Numbered from the stretch's first letter, positions 52,889-61,373 are shown. The stretch is 64,000 bases of DNA from Novosphingobium aureum (GCF_015865035.1 NZ_JADZGI010000001.1:1922001-1986000); one strand, 5' to 3'. Notes: generated by a model from the letters alone, not told the origin. Numbers and translations: made by a program.

Positions 52889-53494
52889 ATGACTGAGTGG
52901 ATCTACGAGGTTCTGCGCCAGTCCGGTTATGCCGGGGTGACGTTCCTGATGGCGCTCGAGAACATTTTCCCGCCGATCCCCTCCGAGGTGATCATGGGGC
53001 TGGGCGGCATGGCAGTGGCGCGCGGGCACATGTCGCTCGTGCCGCTGCTGGCCTTCGGGACGCTGGGCGCGACGCTGGGCAACTACGTGCTGTTCCTCGG
53101 CGCCGACCGGCTCGGCTACGAGCGCTGCGAACCGCTCGTTGATCGCTGGGGACGCTGGCTCACCATCGAGTGGAACGATGTCGAGCGCTCGGGCGAGTTC
53201 CTGCGCAGCCACGGCCATTGGGTGGTCCTGTTCCTGCGTTTCATGCCGATGTTTCGCACGATCATCTCGATCCCTGCGGGACTCGCGCATATGGGCCACA
53301 TCCGCTTCCTCGTCTTCACCGCGATCGGCTCGGGCATCTGGAACCTGCTGCTGGTCCTTGCCGGGCGCTGGTTCGCGACGCGCTTCCAGGACGCGGAGTA
53401 TTGGCTCGGGGTGGGAACCATGGTGCTGATCGGGCTCGCGCTGGTCTATTACATCTATCGCGTCGTGACCTGGCCTTCCTCGAAAGAGAACTAG
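52889..53494 (+). CDS. DedA family membrane protein
   Basis: This 201-residue polytopic membrane protein belongs to the DedA (SNARE-associated/VTT) family, some members of which flip undecaprenyl phosphate or phospholipids. Features are FLMALENIFPPIPSEVIMG near residue 20, with the amphipathic re-entrant loop Glu and Pro residues, then FLRFMPMFRTIISIPAGLAHM near residue 112-132 with the conserved R and the G-A-hydrophobic pattern. About five hydrophobic helices. It follows gshB on the same strand. Confidence 0.92.
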   Translation: MTEWIYEVLRQSGYAGVTFLMALENIFPPIPSEVIMGLGGMAVARGHMSLVPLLAFGTLGATLGNYVLFLGADRLGYERCEPLVDRWGRWLTIEWNDVERSGEFLRSHGHWVVLFLRFMPMFRTIISIPAGLAHMGHIRFLVFTAIGSGIWNLLLVLAGRWFATRFQDAEYWLGVGTMVLIGLALVYYIYRVVTWPSSKEN

Positions 53495-53591
53495 AGGGCG
53501 ATCCGGTCACACCCTGCGGGTTAGTCCCGATAGCTTCCCCGTTGCGCCGCCGGGAAGCTGTCGCGAGGCTTTCACCAGTGGGGATCATCAC

Positions 53592-54278
53592 ATGTCCAAG
53601 CGACTGGCCGCAGAATTCTTCGGTACTTTCTGGCTCGTCTTCGGCGGATGCGGCGCGGCAGTTCTGGCCGCGGGCGTGCCAAACCTCGGTATCGGTTTCG
53701 CCGGGGTGGCGCTGGCCTTCGGGCTGACGGTGGTGACCATGGCCTATGCCGTGGGGGGGATTTCGGGCGGCCATTTCAACCCGGCGGTATCGCTGGGCTG
53801 TGCGCTGGGCGGACGGATGCCGTGGAGCGACCTGCTTCCCTACTGGGTGGCGCAAGTCATCGGAGGGCTCGTGGCCGGCAGTGTTCTCTACGTCATCGCC
53901 TCGGGTGTCTCGGGGTTCACCCCCGGCGCGTTTGCCACCAATGGTTACGCAGAGTTATCGCCGGGCGGCTATTCGCTACTCGCGGGAGCGCTGATCGAGG
54001 TCGTGCTGACGGCGGGCTTCATCGTGGTCATCCTTGGTTCTACCTCGACCATGGCTCCGGCGGGCTTCGGTCCGCTTGCCATCGGTCTGGCCCTGACCCT
54101 GATCCACCTCGTCTCGATCCCTGTCACCAATACCTCGGTCAATCCTGCGCGCTCGACAGGGGTGGCCTTCTTTGCCGAGACAGCGGCGGTCGGGCAGCTC
54201 TGGCTGTTCTGGGTGGCTCCGCTGGCCGGTGCTGCAATCGGAGCGCTGATCTGGCGCGGGCTGCTCGAGCCCGAGTGA
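53592..54278 (+). CDS. aqpZ: aquaporin Z
   Basis: This 228-residue MIP-family water channel has both pore motifs: HFNPAVSLG with NPA at residues 63-65, and TSVNPARSTG with the second NPA near residue 184 followed by the selectivity-filter Arg. The first half carries FFGTFWLVFGGCGAAV and the second TMAPAGFGPLAIG. The filter pattern with His and Arg is that of water-selective AqpZ rather than glycerol facilitators. It is converging with xerC; the stops are 7 bp apart. Confidence 0.95.
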   Translation: MSKRLAAEFFGTFWLVFGGCGAAVLAAGVPNLGIGFAGVALAFGLTVVTMAYAVGGISGGHFNPAVSLGCALGGRMPWSDLLPYWVAQVIGGLVAGSVLYVIASGVSGFTPGAFATNGYAELSPGGYSLLAGALIEVVLTAGFIVVILGSTSTMAPAGFGPLAIGLALTLIHLVSIPVTNTSVNPARSTGVAFFAETAAVGQLWLFWVAPLAGAAIGALIWRGLLEPE

Positions 54279-54285
54279 TCGCGCC

Positions 54286-55197
54286 TCAGCTGCGCTCGCG
54301 GGGATGGGCGTCGCGATAGACGTCGAGCAGCGTCGCAGCATCGACCTTGGTGTAGATCTGGGTCGATCCGAGCGAGGCGTGACCGAGCAGTTCCTGCAAG
54401 GAGCGCAAGTCGGCACCCGCGCCCAGCAGGTGCGTTGCGAAACTGTGGCGTAGCGCATGGGGCGTGGCGCTGTCGGGCAGGCCGAGAGCGATGCGCGCGC
54501 GGGCCATGGCCCTTTGCACCATCCCCTGCGAAAGCGGCCCGCCCTTGGCCCCGCGAAAGAGCGCACCATCGCGCGCCAATGGCCATGGACACAAGGCAAG
54601 GTATGCATCGACCGCCTCGCGCACAATCGGCAGGATCGCGACGACGCGCTGCTTCCCGCCCTTGCCGGTTACCGTGAGGCTCTGGCCGAGCGGGACGGCG
54701 CTGCCTTGCAGCGAAAGCGCCTCCGAGATGCGCAGGCCTGCGCCATAGAGCAGCAGCAGGACCGCGCGGTCGCGCGCACCGATCCATTCCTCGCGCGCGT
54801 CCTCGCTCACGCCTGCCGCGAGGTTGACCGCCTCGTCGGGCGTGACCGGGCGCGGCAGTCCCTTCTTCACTCGCGGTCCGCGCACACGCGGCGGGGCATT
54901 CGAGGCCATACCCGCCTGTTCGCGCGCGAAGCCGAGGAAACCCCGGATAGCGGAAAGTTCGCGCGCGGCCGAGACATTGCCAAGGCCCTGACTGCGCCGT
55001 GCAGCCATCTGCTCGCGGATGCGGGCCGCATCGACCCGTGCCAGATCGCCCCAGCTCGTGCGTGCGGCAATGTCGATGTCCAGTGCATCGAGCAGCCTTG
55101 CCGCCGTGGCGAGGTAGGCGCGCACGGTGTGTTCGGAGCGGCGGCGCGCATGAACTAGGTGATTGCGCCAGGCCTCGAGGATGTCGGCGCGGGTCAT
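54286..55197 (-). CDS. xerC: tyrosine recombinase XerC
   Basis: This 303-residue phage-integrase-type recombinase has an N-terminal SAM-like core-binding domain (EHTVRAYLATAARLLDAL). The catalytic domain has all active-site residues: Arg in AGLRISE near residue 160, Lys in GKGGKQR near 185, HALRHSF near 253, H in LGHASLG near 277 and nucleophile Tyr in TQIYTKV near 286. It resembles the chromosome-dimer-resolving Xer proteins, and XerC is favoured over XerD on length and neighbourhood, with moderate certainty. The start at 55197 overlaps the hemW stop by 4 bp. Confidence 0.9.
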   Translation of the reverse strand: MTRADILEAWRNHLVHARRRSEHTVRAYLATAARLLDALDIDIAARTSWGDLARVDAARIREQMAARRSQGLGNVSAARELSAIRGFLGFAREQAGMASNAPPRVRGPRVKKGLPRPVTPDEAVNLAAGVSEDAREEWIGARDRAVLLLLYGAGLRISEALSLQGSAVPLGQSLTVTGKGGKQRVVAILPIVREAVDAYLALCPWPLARDGALFRGAKGGPLSQGMVQRAMARARIALGLPDSATPHALRHSFATHLLGAGADLRSLQELLGHASLGSTQIYTKVDAATLLDVYRDAHPRERS

Positions 55198-56345
55198 GTC
55201 TCGACGAGGTCGGCGGGGACCACTTCGCCAAGCAGGCCATCGAGCAGCGCCATGCCCTGCGTCGTGACGCCAAGCTGGCTGCCGCGCTGCCAGAGCAGAC
55301 CCTGTCCGACGTAGAAGCGCGCCTTGGCTTCGTCGCACAAAGCCTCGCGCGGCATGGCGAAACGCTGCGCCATGGCGTCAAGGTCGACGCCTTCGTCGAG
55401 GCGCAGACCCATCAGCATGGCTTCGGAAGCCTGTTCGCTGCGCGACAATTCACGGGCTTCGCTCAGCCCATGGCCGCTGGCGGTAACGGCCGAGAGCCAG
55501 TTCTCGGGCTTGCGATGGCGTACCGTCGCCATGCCGCCGCGCCTGCCGTGCGCGCCGGGGCCGATGCCGCAATAGTCCTGGTAGCGCCAGTAGACGCGGT
55601 TGTGCCGGCTTTCCTCGCCGGGACGAGCATGGTTCGAGATTTCGTAGGCAGGTAGGCCTGCCGCCGCGGTCATCTCGCGGGTAAGCGCGAACATGTCGGC
55701 GCAGGCGTCCTCGTCGAGGGGCGTGAACTCGTGCTTGCGCACCATCGTCTCGAAGCGCGTGCCCGGCTCGATGGTGAGCTGGTAGAGCGAGAGGTGGCCG
55801 GTGCCATAGGCAAGCGCGCGCTCCAGTTCGGCGCGCCACGAGGCAAGGCTCTGTCCGGGGCGCGCGTAGATCAGGTCGAAGCTGACGCGGGCGAACTGGC
55901 GCTGGGCGATCTCCAGCGCGTCGAGGCCCTCGCGCGCGTCGTGCAGACGCCCGAGAAAGCGCAGCGTTTCGTTGTCGAGTGCCTGCAACCCGAGAGAGAC
56001 GCGGTTGATCCCGGCATCGGCGAGCACGGCATAGTTCGCGGCCTCGACCGAGGATGGATTGCCTTCGAGCGTGATCTCGATGCCCTCGGCAAATCCCCAT
56101 AGCCGCTCGGCCTCGGCCAGCAGGCGGCCGACGAGGGCAGGGGGCATCAGCGAGGGCGTGCCGCCACCGAAGAAGATGCTTTCGAGCGGTTCGCCGTGCG
56201 AGGCGGCATGCTCGAAGCGCATGTCGGCGAGCATGGCGGCTTCCATTCCCGCGATGTCGACGCGCTCGCGCACGTGGCTGTTGAAGTCGCAGTAGGGACA
56301 CTTGGCCAGACAGAAGGGCCAGTGGATGTAGAGCGCGCGGGCCAT
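55194..56345 (-). CDS. hemW: radical SAM protein HemW
   Basis: HemW is a HemN-like radical SAM protein that acts as haem chaperone rather than coproporphyrinogen oxidase. The 383-residue protein has the 4Fe-4S motif CLAKCPYC with Cys at 12, 16 and 19, then FFGGGTPSLM near residue 58, GNPSSVEAANY near 95, FDLIYARPGQSLASW near 152 and a C-terminal HemN_C-type domain. It starts 9 bp after rdgB and precedes xerC with overlap. Confidence 0.95.
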   Translation of the reverse strand: MARALYIHWPFCLAKCPYCDFNSHVRERVDIAGMEAAMLADMRFEHAASHGEPLESIFFGGGTPSLMPPALVGRLLAEAERLWGFAEGIEITLEGNPSSVEAANYAVLADAGINRVSLGLQALDNETLRFLGRLHDAREGLDALEIAQRQFARVSFDLIYARPGQSLASWRAELERALAYGTGHLSLYQLTIEPGTRFETMVRKHEFTPLDEDACADMFALTREMTAAAGLPAYEISNHARPGEESRHNRVYWRYQDYCGIGPGAHGRRGGMATVRHRKPENWLSAVTASGHGLSEARELSRSEQASEAMLMGLRLDEGVDLDAMAQRFAMPREALCDEAKARFYVGQGLLWQRGSQLGVTTQGMALLDGLLGEVVPADLVET

Positions 56346-56354
56346 TTGCGCACC

Positions 56355-56984
56355 TTACCCGGCGAACTGCTCCGCGACCAGCTTTGCGAAGGCGTCGGCG
56401 CGGTGGCTCATCGCCTGCTTCTCGGCCGGGTCGAGCTCGGCGAAAGTCACCTCGCGGCCGTGCGGTACGAATACCGGATCGTAGCCGAAGCCCATCGTCC
56501 CGCGTGGCGGCCACGAGAAGGTGCCGTCGACGCGCCCCTCGTAGACGACTTCCTCGCCGTCGGGCCAGGCAATGGCGAGCGTGCACGAGAACCAGCACGA
56601 GCGGTCGACCTCGGGCCCCTGCTCGCACAGGAGCCCCTCGACCTTGCCCATCGCCATGTACCAGTCGCGGCCCTTTTCGCCCTCGAACCACTGCCGCTCG
56701 GCCCAGTCGGCGGTGTAGACGCCCGGGCGGCCACCCAAGGCGACAACCGAAAGCCCGCTGTCGTCGGCCAGCGCGGGCAGGTTCGCTGCACTGGCTGCGG
56801 CATGGGCCTTGATCAGTGCGTTCTCGGCAAACGTGGTGCCGGTCTCTTCGGGTTCGGGCAGGCCGAGGTCACCTGCTGAGACGCACTCGATCCCGTAAGG
56901 CGCGAGCAGGGCGGAGATCTCGCGCAGCTTGCCAGCGTTATGCGTGGCGATGACGAGGCGGGTCTTGTCGAGCTTGCGGGTCAT
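56355..56984 (-). CDS. rdgB: RdgB/HAM1 non-canonical purine NTP pyrophosphatase
   Basis: RdgB hydrolyses dITP, dXTP and ITP to keep deaminated purines out of nucleic acids. The 209-residue protein starts MTRKLDKTRLVIATHNAGKL and has the substrate motif THNAGKL near residue 14, ENALIKAHAAA near 54, ADDSGL near 74, PGVYTADWA near 90, GTMGFGYDPVF near 163 and SHRADAF near 195. It is followed by hemW. Start at 56984. Confidence 0.96.
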   Translation of the reverse strand: MTRKLDKTRLVIATHNAGKLREISALLAPYGIECVSAGDLGLPEPEETGTTFAENALIKAHAAASAANLPALADDSGLSVVALGGRPGVYTADWAERQWFEGEKGRDWYMAMGKVEGLLCEQGPEVDRSCWFSCTLAIAWPDGEEVVYEGRVDGTFSWPPRGTMGFGYDPVFVPHGREVTFAELDPAEKQAMSHRADAFAKLVAEQFAG

Positions 56985-57051
56985 GGATCTCTCGCAGGAA
57001 GGGCGCCCCGCCCGCCGATGCATCGAGGCATGGCGAGACGGGGCAAGGGTA

Positions 57052-57768
57052 TCAGCGGCCGGTGGCCTTGGCCTGCGCCGCATAGATGCGATCGCAGCCG
57101 ATGCGCGCGAGGCGCAGGAGGCGCAGCAGGCCTTCCTCATCGTAGGTCGCGCCCTCGGCGGTGGCCTGGACTTCGGCGATGTTGCCGCCCTCGATCAGCA
57201 CGAAGTTGGCATCGGCGTCGGCCGAGCTGTCCTCGATGTAGTCGAGGTCGAGCACCGGGGTGCCTTCGCAGATGCCGCAGGAAATCGCGGCGACGCGGCC
57301 CTCGATCGGGTCTTCCTTGATCTTGCCTTCGGCGATCAGCTTGTCGACCGCGAGGCGCAGCGCTATCCATGCGCCCGAGATCGATGCGGTGCGGGTGCCG
57401 CCATCGGCCTGGATGACGTCGCAGTCGAGCGTGATCTGGCGCTCGCCCAGCTTCTTCATGTCGACGACCGCGCGCAGGCTCCGGCCGATCAGGCGCTGGA
57501 TTTCCTGTGTGCGGCCCGACTGCTTGCCCTTGGCCGCCTCGCGGCTGCCGCGGGTATGCGTGGCGCGTGGCAGCATCGAGTATTCCGCCGTGACCCAGCC
57601 TTCGCCCTTGCCGCGCAGGAACGGGGGGACGCGCTCCTCGACCGAAGCGGTGACCAGCACTCGGGTATCGCCGAAGGAGATGAGGACCGAGCCCTCGGCA
57701 TGCTTGGTGAAGCCGGTCTGGATGTCGATGGCGCGCATCTCGTCGGGCGCACGTCCTGAAGGTCGCAT
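57052..57768 (-). CDS. rph: ribonuclease PH
   Basis: RNase PH trims 3' ends of tRNA precursors by phosphorolysis. The 238-residue protein starts MRPSGRAPDEMRAIDIQTGF and has the family motifs SVLISFGDTRVLVTASVE near residue 28, GEGWVTAEYSMLPRATHTR near 58, RTQEIQRLIGRSLRAVVD near 87 and IQADGGTRTASISGAW near 118. All core residues are intact. It is divergent from hrcA with 64 bp between starts and heads the rph-rdgB-hemW-xerC run. Confidence 0.97.
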   Translation of the reverse strand: MRPSGRAPDEMRAIDIQTGFTKHAEGSVLISFGDTRVLVTASVEERVPPFLRGKGEGWVTAEYSMLPRATHTRGSREAAKGKQSGRTQEIQRLIGRSLRAVVDMKKLGERQITLDCDVIQADGGTRTASISGAWIALRLAVDKLIAEGKIKEDPIEGRVAAISCGICEGTPVLDLDYIEDSSADADANFVLIEGGNIAEVQATAEGATYDEEGLLRLLRLARIGCDRIYAAQAKATGR

Positions 57769-57832
57769 GGATAAGCCTTTCGGTAAAAATCGTGGTGCCC
57801 CTTCGCCCATTAGGCTTGAGGGTTCAAGGGCA

Positions 57833-58897
57833 ATGCCTAAATTGATGCCCGACATGCCAACACCGCCCATCGCAGAACTGACCGACCGTGCGCGAGAGAT
57901 ATTCCGTCTCGTCGTCGAAGGATATCTCGACACCGGGGCGCCGGTAGGATCCAAGGCGCTGGCCGGATCGGGCAGCGTCAAGCTTTCCTCGGCCTCGATC
58001 CGTTCGGTCTTGTCTGATCTGGAGACTTTGGGGTTGCTCGCCGCGCCGCATACCAGCGCGGGACGATTGCCGACCGAAGCCGGATTGCGCCTGTTCGTCG
58101 ACGGGATCATGCAAGTGGCCGAGCCGACCGCGCAGGAACGCCACGCCATCGAGAGCCGGCTTTCGGCGCCGGGGCCGATCGAGGCTGCGCTGGAGGCGAC
58201 CAGTGTGCTTCTTTCCAGTATGTCCTCGGGAGCGGGCGTGGTGATGGTGCCGCGTCGCGAACCGCGCCTGCAATATCTCCAGCTCGTCCCGCTTTCGTCC
58301 GACAAGGCGCTGGCGGTTGTGGTCGGCGAAGATGGTGCTGTCGAAAACCGGGTCGTTGCCTTGCCGCAGGGCTTTTCGCCCGGCGCGCTTGAGCAGGCGT
58401 CCAACTTCATCAGTGCGCATCTTGGCGGGCGCACATTCGCCGAGGCGGCACGCGCGATGAAGGAAGATATCGATTCGGGGCGCAGCGCGCTCGACGACGC
58501 GAGCCGCGACCTCGTTGCGCGCGGGCTCGCTGTATGGAGCGAAGATGCCGCGCAGCGCCCGGTGCTGATCGTGCGCGGTCAATCGAACCTGCTCGACGAG
58601 AGCGCGTTGTCCGATTTGGAGCGGGTGCGTTCCCTGCTCGACGACATCGAGAACAAGCAGTCGATCGCGGAACTGCTCGAGCGCGCACGCGGGGCGGATT
58701 CGACCCGTATCTTCATCGGCTCTGAGAACCGGCTTTTCGCGCTTTCGGGGTCCTCGGTCGTCGCTTCTCCCTATCGCGACCGAGAGGGAAGGGTGGTTGG
58801 CGTGGTCGGGGTTATCGGTCCCACGCGGTTGAATTATGCGCGGGTCGTCCCCATGGTGGACTTCACCGCCCGAAGCCTGGGCAAGCTTATCGGATAG
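57833..58897 (+). CDS. hrcA: heat-inducible transcription repressor HrcA
   Basis: HrcA represses groESL (and sometimes dnaK) by binding CIRCE elements. The 354-residue protein has an N-terminal winged helix (IFRLVVEGYLDTGAPVGSKAL, then LSSASIRSVLSDLETLGLL, PHTSAGRLPTEAGLRLFVDG). A GAF-like dimerisation domain follows, and the C-terminus has GVIGPTRLNYARVVPMVDF. Of three near ATGs (57833, 57845, 57854), the first is taken. No CIRCE sequence is present upstream of hrcA or dnaK in this window, so its target is probably elsewhere. grpE follows by 17 bp. Confidence 0.96.
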   Translation: MPKLMPDMPTPPIAELTDRAREIFRLVVEGYLDTGAPVGSKALAGSGSVKLSSASIRSVLSDLETLGLLAAPHTSAGRLPTEAGLRLFVDGIMQVAEPTAQERHAIESRLSAPGPIEAALEATSVLLSSMSSGAGVVMVPRREPRLQYLQLVPLSSDKALAVVVGEDGAVENRVVALPQGFSPGALEQASNFISAHLGGRTFAEAARAMKEDIDSGRSALDDASRDLVARGLAVWSEDAAQRPVLIVRGQSNLLDESALSDLERVRSLLDDIENKQSIAELLERARGADSTRIFIGSENRLFALSGSSVVASPYRDREGRVVGVVGVIGPTRLNYARVVPMVDFTARSLGKLIG

Positions 58898-58914
58898 CTG
58901 GAAACAAGAACGAA

Positions 58915-59517
58915 ATGACTGACGACAAGACGCAGCCGCAGGGTGACGAAACCATGGACGAGGCTGTCGCCAATGAACTCAAGGGTGTGCCGGAAGATAT
59001 GCTGGAAAACGGTGATGCGGATGGCAATGCTGCGGACGGCGATGCCATGAAGGAACTCGAGAGCCTGCGCGAGCAGCTCGAGGCGACGAAGCAGGAAGTG
59101 CTCTACGCCAAGGCCGAGACGCAGAACGTGCGCCGCCGGCTCGAGAAGGACGTGGCCGATACGCGCAGTTATGCCGCGACCGGTTTTGCACGCGACGTGC
59201 TTTCGGTCGCCGACAACCTTGCCCGTGCGCTTCAGTCGATCCCTGCCGAACTGCGCGAGGACGACAAGCTCAAGAGCCTCGTCGCCGGGATCGAGGCGAC
59301 CAACCGCGAAATCGACAAGGTCTTCGGCAACCACGGCATCACGCGCGTTGCCGCGATGGGGCTGCCGCTCGATCCCAACCAGCATCAGGCCATGATCGAG
59401 GTCCCCACCGCCGATGCCGAGCCGGGCACCGTCGTGCAGGAGCTGCAGGCAGGCTACATGATCAAGGATCGCTTGCTGCGTCCGGCCATGGTCGCGGTGG
59501 CGAAGAAGCCCGACTGA
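58915..59517 (+). CDS. grpE: nucleotide exchange factor GrpE
   Basis: GrpE releases ADP from DnaK. The 200-residue protein has an acidic N-terminus and a long coiled coil (ELESLREQLEATKQEVLYAK, followed by NVRRRLEKDVADTR). The four-helix/beta-wing part ends in DPNQHQAMIEVPTADAEPGT and LLRPAMVAVAKKPD. It is encoded in one unit with hrcA, and a strong terminator lies 52 bp after its stop. Confidence 0.97.
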   Translation: MTDDKTQPQGDETMDEAVANELKGVPEDMLENGDADGNAADGDAMKELESLREQLEATKQEVLYAKAETQNVRRRLEKDVADTRSYAATGFARDVLSVADNLARALQSIPAELREDDKLKSLVAGIEATNREIDKVFGNHGITRVAAMGLPLDPNQHQAMIEVPTADAEPGTVVQELQAGYMIKDRLLRPAMVAVAKKPD

Positions 59518-59568
59518 GATACTGTCGGAATGCTGCGCCTGCGGGTGCAGCAACGATCCGGTAGACAG

Positions 59569-59604
59569 ACGGCCCGTTCCGCTTCGTGCGGGGCGGGCCG
59601 TTTT
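59569..59604 (+). terminator. rho-independent terminator of hrcA-grpE
   Basis: The stem has arms ACGGCCCG (59569-59576) and CGGGCCGT (59594-59601) with an extended GC-rich inner part. It is followed by TTTTGCTT on the plus strand, just after the grpE stop. Confidence 0.85.
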
Positions 59605-59638
59605 GCTTATGGGGCGGCGCTTGCTTATGGGGCGGCGC
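59603..59638. repeat. 18-bp perfect tandem repeat
   Basis: TTGCTTATGGGGCGGCGC occurs twice head to tail (59603-59620 and 59621-59638), immediately after the grpE terminator. The function is not apparent; it looks like a recent local duplication. Confidence 0.9.
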
Positions 59639-59769
59639 GTTCGCGCGGCTCTCGTGCAAGTTACGGGGAACCGAGCGTTTTTGGCGGCGGGCCGGGGAGA
59701 AGTCGGGAACCATTGCGCGTGCCTGCAATTGATTGCGTAGAGACACGCTAGACAACGGAGACGGAAAAC

Positions 59770-60030
59770 ATGCGCAAGATGATCTTGCCGATCCTGGCAG
59801 CCGGTGCGGTTAGCCTGGCTGGCTGTGCGAGCAACTACAGCGGCGAAGGCGCGCTGGCTGGTGGCGCCCTTGGCGCGGGCGTCGGTGCAGTCGCGGGCGG
59901 CGACGTCGGAACCGGAGCGGCAGTCGGCGCGGCAGCGGGCGCAGTCGCCGGTTCGCAGGTCAAGAAGAGGGACCGTGGCTGCTACCGTACGGACCGTCGC
60001 GGTAACCGTTACTGGGACGACGATTGCTGA
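59770..60030 (+). CDS. glycine-zipper lipoprotein
   Basis: This 86-residue small envelope protein has a lipoprotein signal (VSLAGC, Cys near residue 19) and a glycine-zipper stretch (GALAGGALGAGVGAVAGGDV, then GAAVGAAAGAVAGSQV) of the YMGG/Gly-zipper 2TM type, which inserts into membranes. The short C-terminal tail has two cysteines and RRGNRYWDDDC. Such proteins are common in proteobacterial outer membranes, function mostly unknown. It is preceded by GGAGACGGAAAAC and followed by a terminator shared with the converging gene. Confidence 0.85.
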   Translation: MRKMILPILAAGAVSLAGCASNYSGEGALAGGALGAGVGAVAGGDVGTGAAVGAAAGAVAGSQVKKRDRGCYRTDRRGNRYWDDDC

Positions 60031-60087
60031 TCGCTCCCGAGCGATGTCCGGGTTCGCAGGGCCCGCATCGCAGGCATACGCGAAATG

Positions 60088-60124
60088 AAAGGGGGCATGG
60101 CGTGAAAACGCCGTGCCCCCCTTT
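60088..60124. terminator. bidirectional terminator
   Basis: AAAGGGGGCATGGCG pairs with CGCCGTGCCCCCCTTT to form a ~14-bp stem. T-rich flanks lie on both sides, between the glycine-zipper gene (plus) and the HExxH gene (minus). Confidence 0.85.
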
Positions 60125-60150
60125 CGTTCAGGCATGAAAAGATGGCTAGG

Positions 60151-60657
60151 CTAGCTCGCGTCGAAGGGCAGCAGCGCCTCATAGACCGAAAGAGGCGGCT
60201 TGCCTGCGACCGCAAGTCCGCGCCTTAGCAAAAAAGCATGGCGCACGATCTCGGCCTGCTGTTCGATGCCATAGGCGCCGAATGGCTTGCCCGCCTCGAT
60301 CTCGTAATCGTACCGGCAGAATGGATGACGCATCAGGGGCAGGTAATAGCGGCCCCGTCGCGCCGACTGCCAGGCATGGGTCATCTCGTGAATGAACAGG
60401 CCCTGTAAGGCCGGATCGGCGACAGCGAAGTCGTCGCGATAGAGCGCCGAAGAGGGGTGGAAATGGATGTGGCCACACGGTGCCATGACGGTATTGCGGG
60501 GCTGGAAGGGGAACCAGCGGCGTCGGCGTATCTCGACCGAAGCGCTGTCGATCTCATGCCCGAAAACCGAGGCCACGAGCTGCGCTTCGCCGTGCGTGAG
60601 CTTGCGGCTTGCGCCCGCCGGGCAGGCTGGCGTCCAACCGGGGCGGGCGGGTTTCAT
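60151..60657 (-). CDS. putative zinc metalloprotease-like protein with HEMTH motif
   Basis: This 168-residue protein has FIHEMTHAWQ near residue 88, an HExxH zinc-binding motif, and a conserved EAGKPFGAYGIEQQAEIV near 123-140. The downstream Glu (IEQQAE) could be the third ligand, as in gluzincins or SprT-like proteins. It has no signal peptide and no domain beyond this that I can name; sphingomonads carry a related protein that is variously named. The frame begins directly after the PCuAC gene with an 8-bp gap, so the two may be co-transcribed. Confidence 0.75.
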   Translation of the reverse strand: MKPARPGWTPACPAGASRKLTHGEAQLVASVFGHEIDSASVEIRRRRWFPFQPRNTVMAPCGHIHFHPSSALYRDDFAVADPALQGLFIHEMTHAWQSARRGRYYLPLMRHPFCRYDYEIEAGKPFGAYGIEQQAEIVRHAFLLRRGLAVAGKPPLSVYEALLPFDAS

Positions 60658-60665
60658 CGCGGTGT

Positions 60666-61286
60666 TCAGTGGTTCATGTCCTCGTGGTTCATGCCCGCAT
60701 GCTCCATGGCCCCGCCGTCCATGCTCCCATCCATGTCCTCGTCCATGTCCATACCCATGCGCTCGACGCTGAGCGGGATCGAAACCTTGTCGCCGTCGGA
60801 GAAGGTCATCGTCAGTTCGGTCGTCTTGACCCGGGCCAGCCCCTTGCCGAGCTCGAAGGCCATCACATGAAGTCCGCCCGGTTCGAACGCCACGCTGGTG
60901 CCGGGAGCGATGTCGAGACTGTCGACGCCGGTCATCGCGCCGCCCTCGGTGCGGTGCATCTGGGCCTTGCCTACGCCTTCTATATGGACCGCGACGAGCG
61001 TGGCCTTGCTTTCGGCGTTGTTGTGCACGGTGAAGTAGGCGGCGCCCGGACGACCGACCACCACCGGAAGCACGAAGCGGCCCTGCGCAGCCGTGATACC
61101 GGGGCGGGCATCAGGGCCGATTGCTTCAGCGGCCGGGCTCTCGCCGGCCATGCCCGAGGCCGCACTCGTCGGCCCGTCTCCGGGCTTGTCCTGACATCCG
61201 GCAAGAGCAAGTGCGCCAAGCAGCGCGAGCGCCGCGCTGCGGTAGGACGCGCGCGTGCCGGGTGCGGCAGGCTGGCTCGGGATCAT
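60666..61286 (-). CDS. PCuAC copper chaperone lipoprotein with Met/Asp/His-rich tail
   Basis: This 206-residue protein has a lipobox (ALAGCQ, Cys near residue 31). A cupredoxin-like PCu(A)C domain follows with the copper ligands in QMHRTEGGAM near residue 110 and GGLHVMAFE near 138. These chaperones deliver copper to the cytochrome oxidase Cu(A) site with Sco1. The last ~30 residues are a Met/Asp/His-rich tail (MGMDMDEDMDGSMDGGAMEH and HAGMNHEDMNH) that would bind more copper; such a tail is an extension of the normal domain. The start at 61286 gives the proper signal peptide. It is divergent from dnaK. Confidence 0.9.
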   Translation of the reverse strand: MIPSQPAAPGTRASYRSAALALLGALALAGCQDKPGDGPTSAASGMAGESPAAEAIGPDARPGITAAQGRFVLPVVVGRPGAAYFTVHNNAESKATLVAVHIEGVGKAQMHRTEGGAMTGVDSLDIAPGTSVAFEPGGLHVMAFELGKGLARVKTTELTMTFSDGDKVSIPLSVERMGMDMDEDMDGSMDGGAMEHAGMNHEDMNH

Positions 61287-61345
61287 GGCGTAAGCTCCGT
61301 TTCTGGCTCGTGAAAAAATCGCTGCACTAATGCCACCCGGGCACT

Positions 61346-61373
61346 CTTGTTCCAAGCGAAACCGCTCCTATAT
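61346..61373 (+). promoter_or_regulatory. RpoH (sigma-32) type promoter of dnaK
   Basis: CTTG at 61346-61349, a 17-bp spacer, and CCTATAT at 61367-61373 match the alphaproteobacterial RpoH promoter pattern. It lies ~100 bp before dnaK, pointing into it. Confidence 0.75.

Noticed and set aside
54286..55197. Integrase marking a genomic island
   Set aside because: The gene fits a housekeeping Xer recombinase, coupled to hemW, with no attachment repeats, tRNA or phage genes near.
57769..57832. CIRCE element between rph and hrcA
   Set aside because: No TTAGCACTC or GAGTGCTAA half-sites; only a weak CTTGA-N4-TCAAG repeat.
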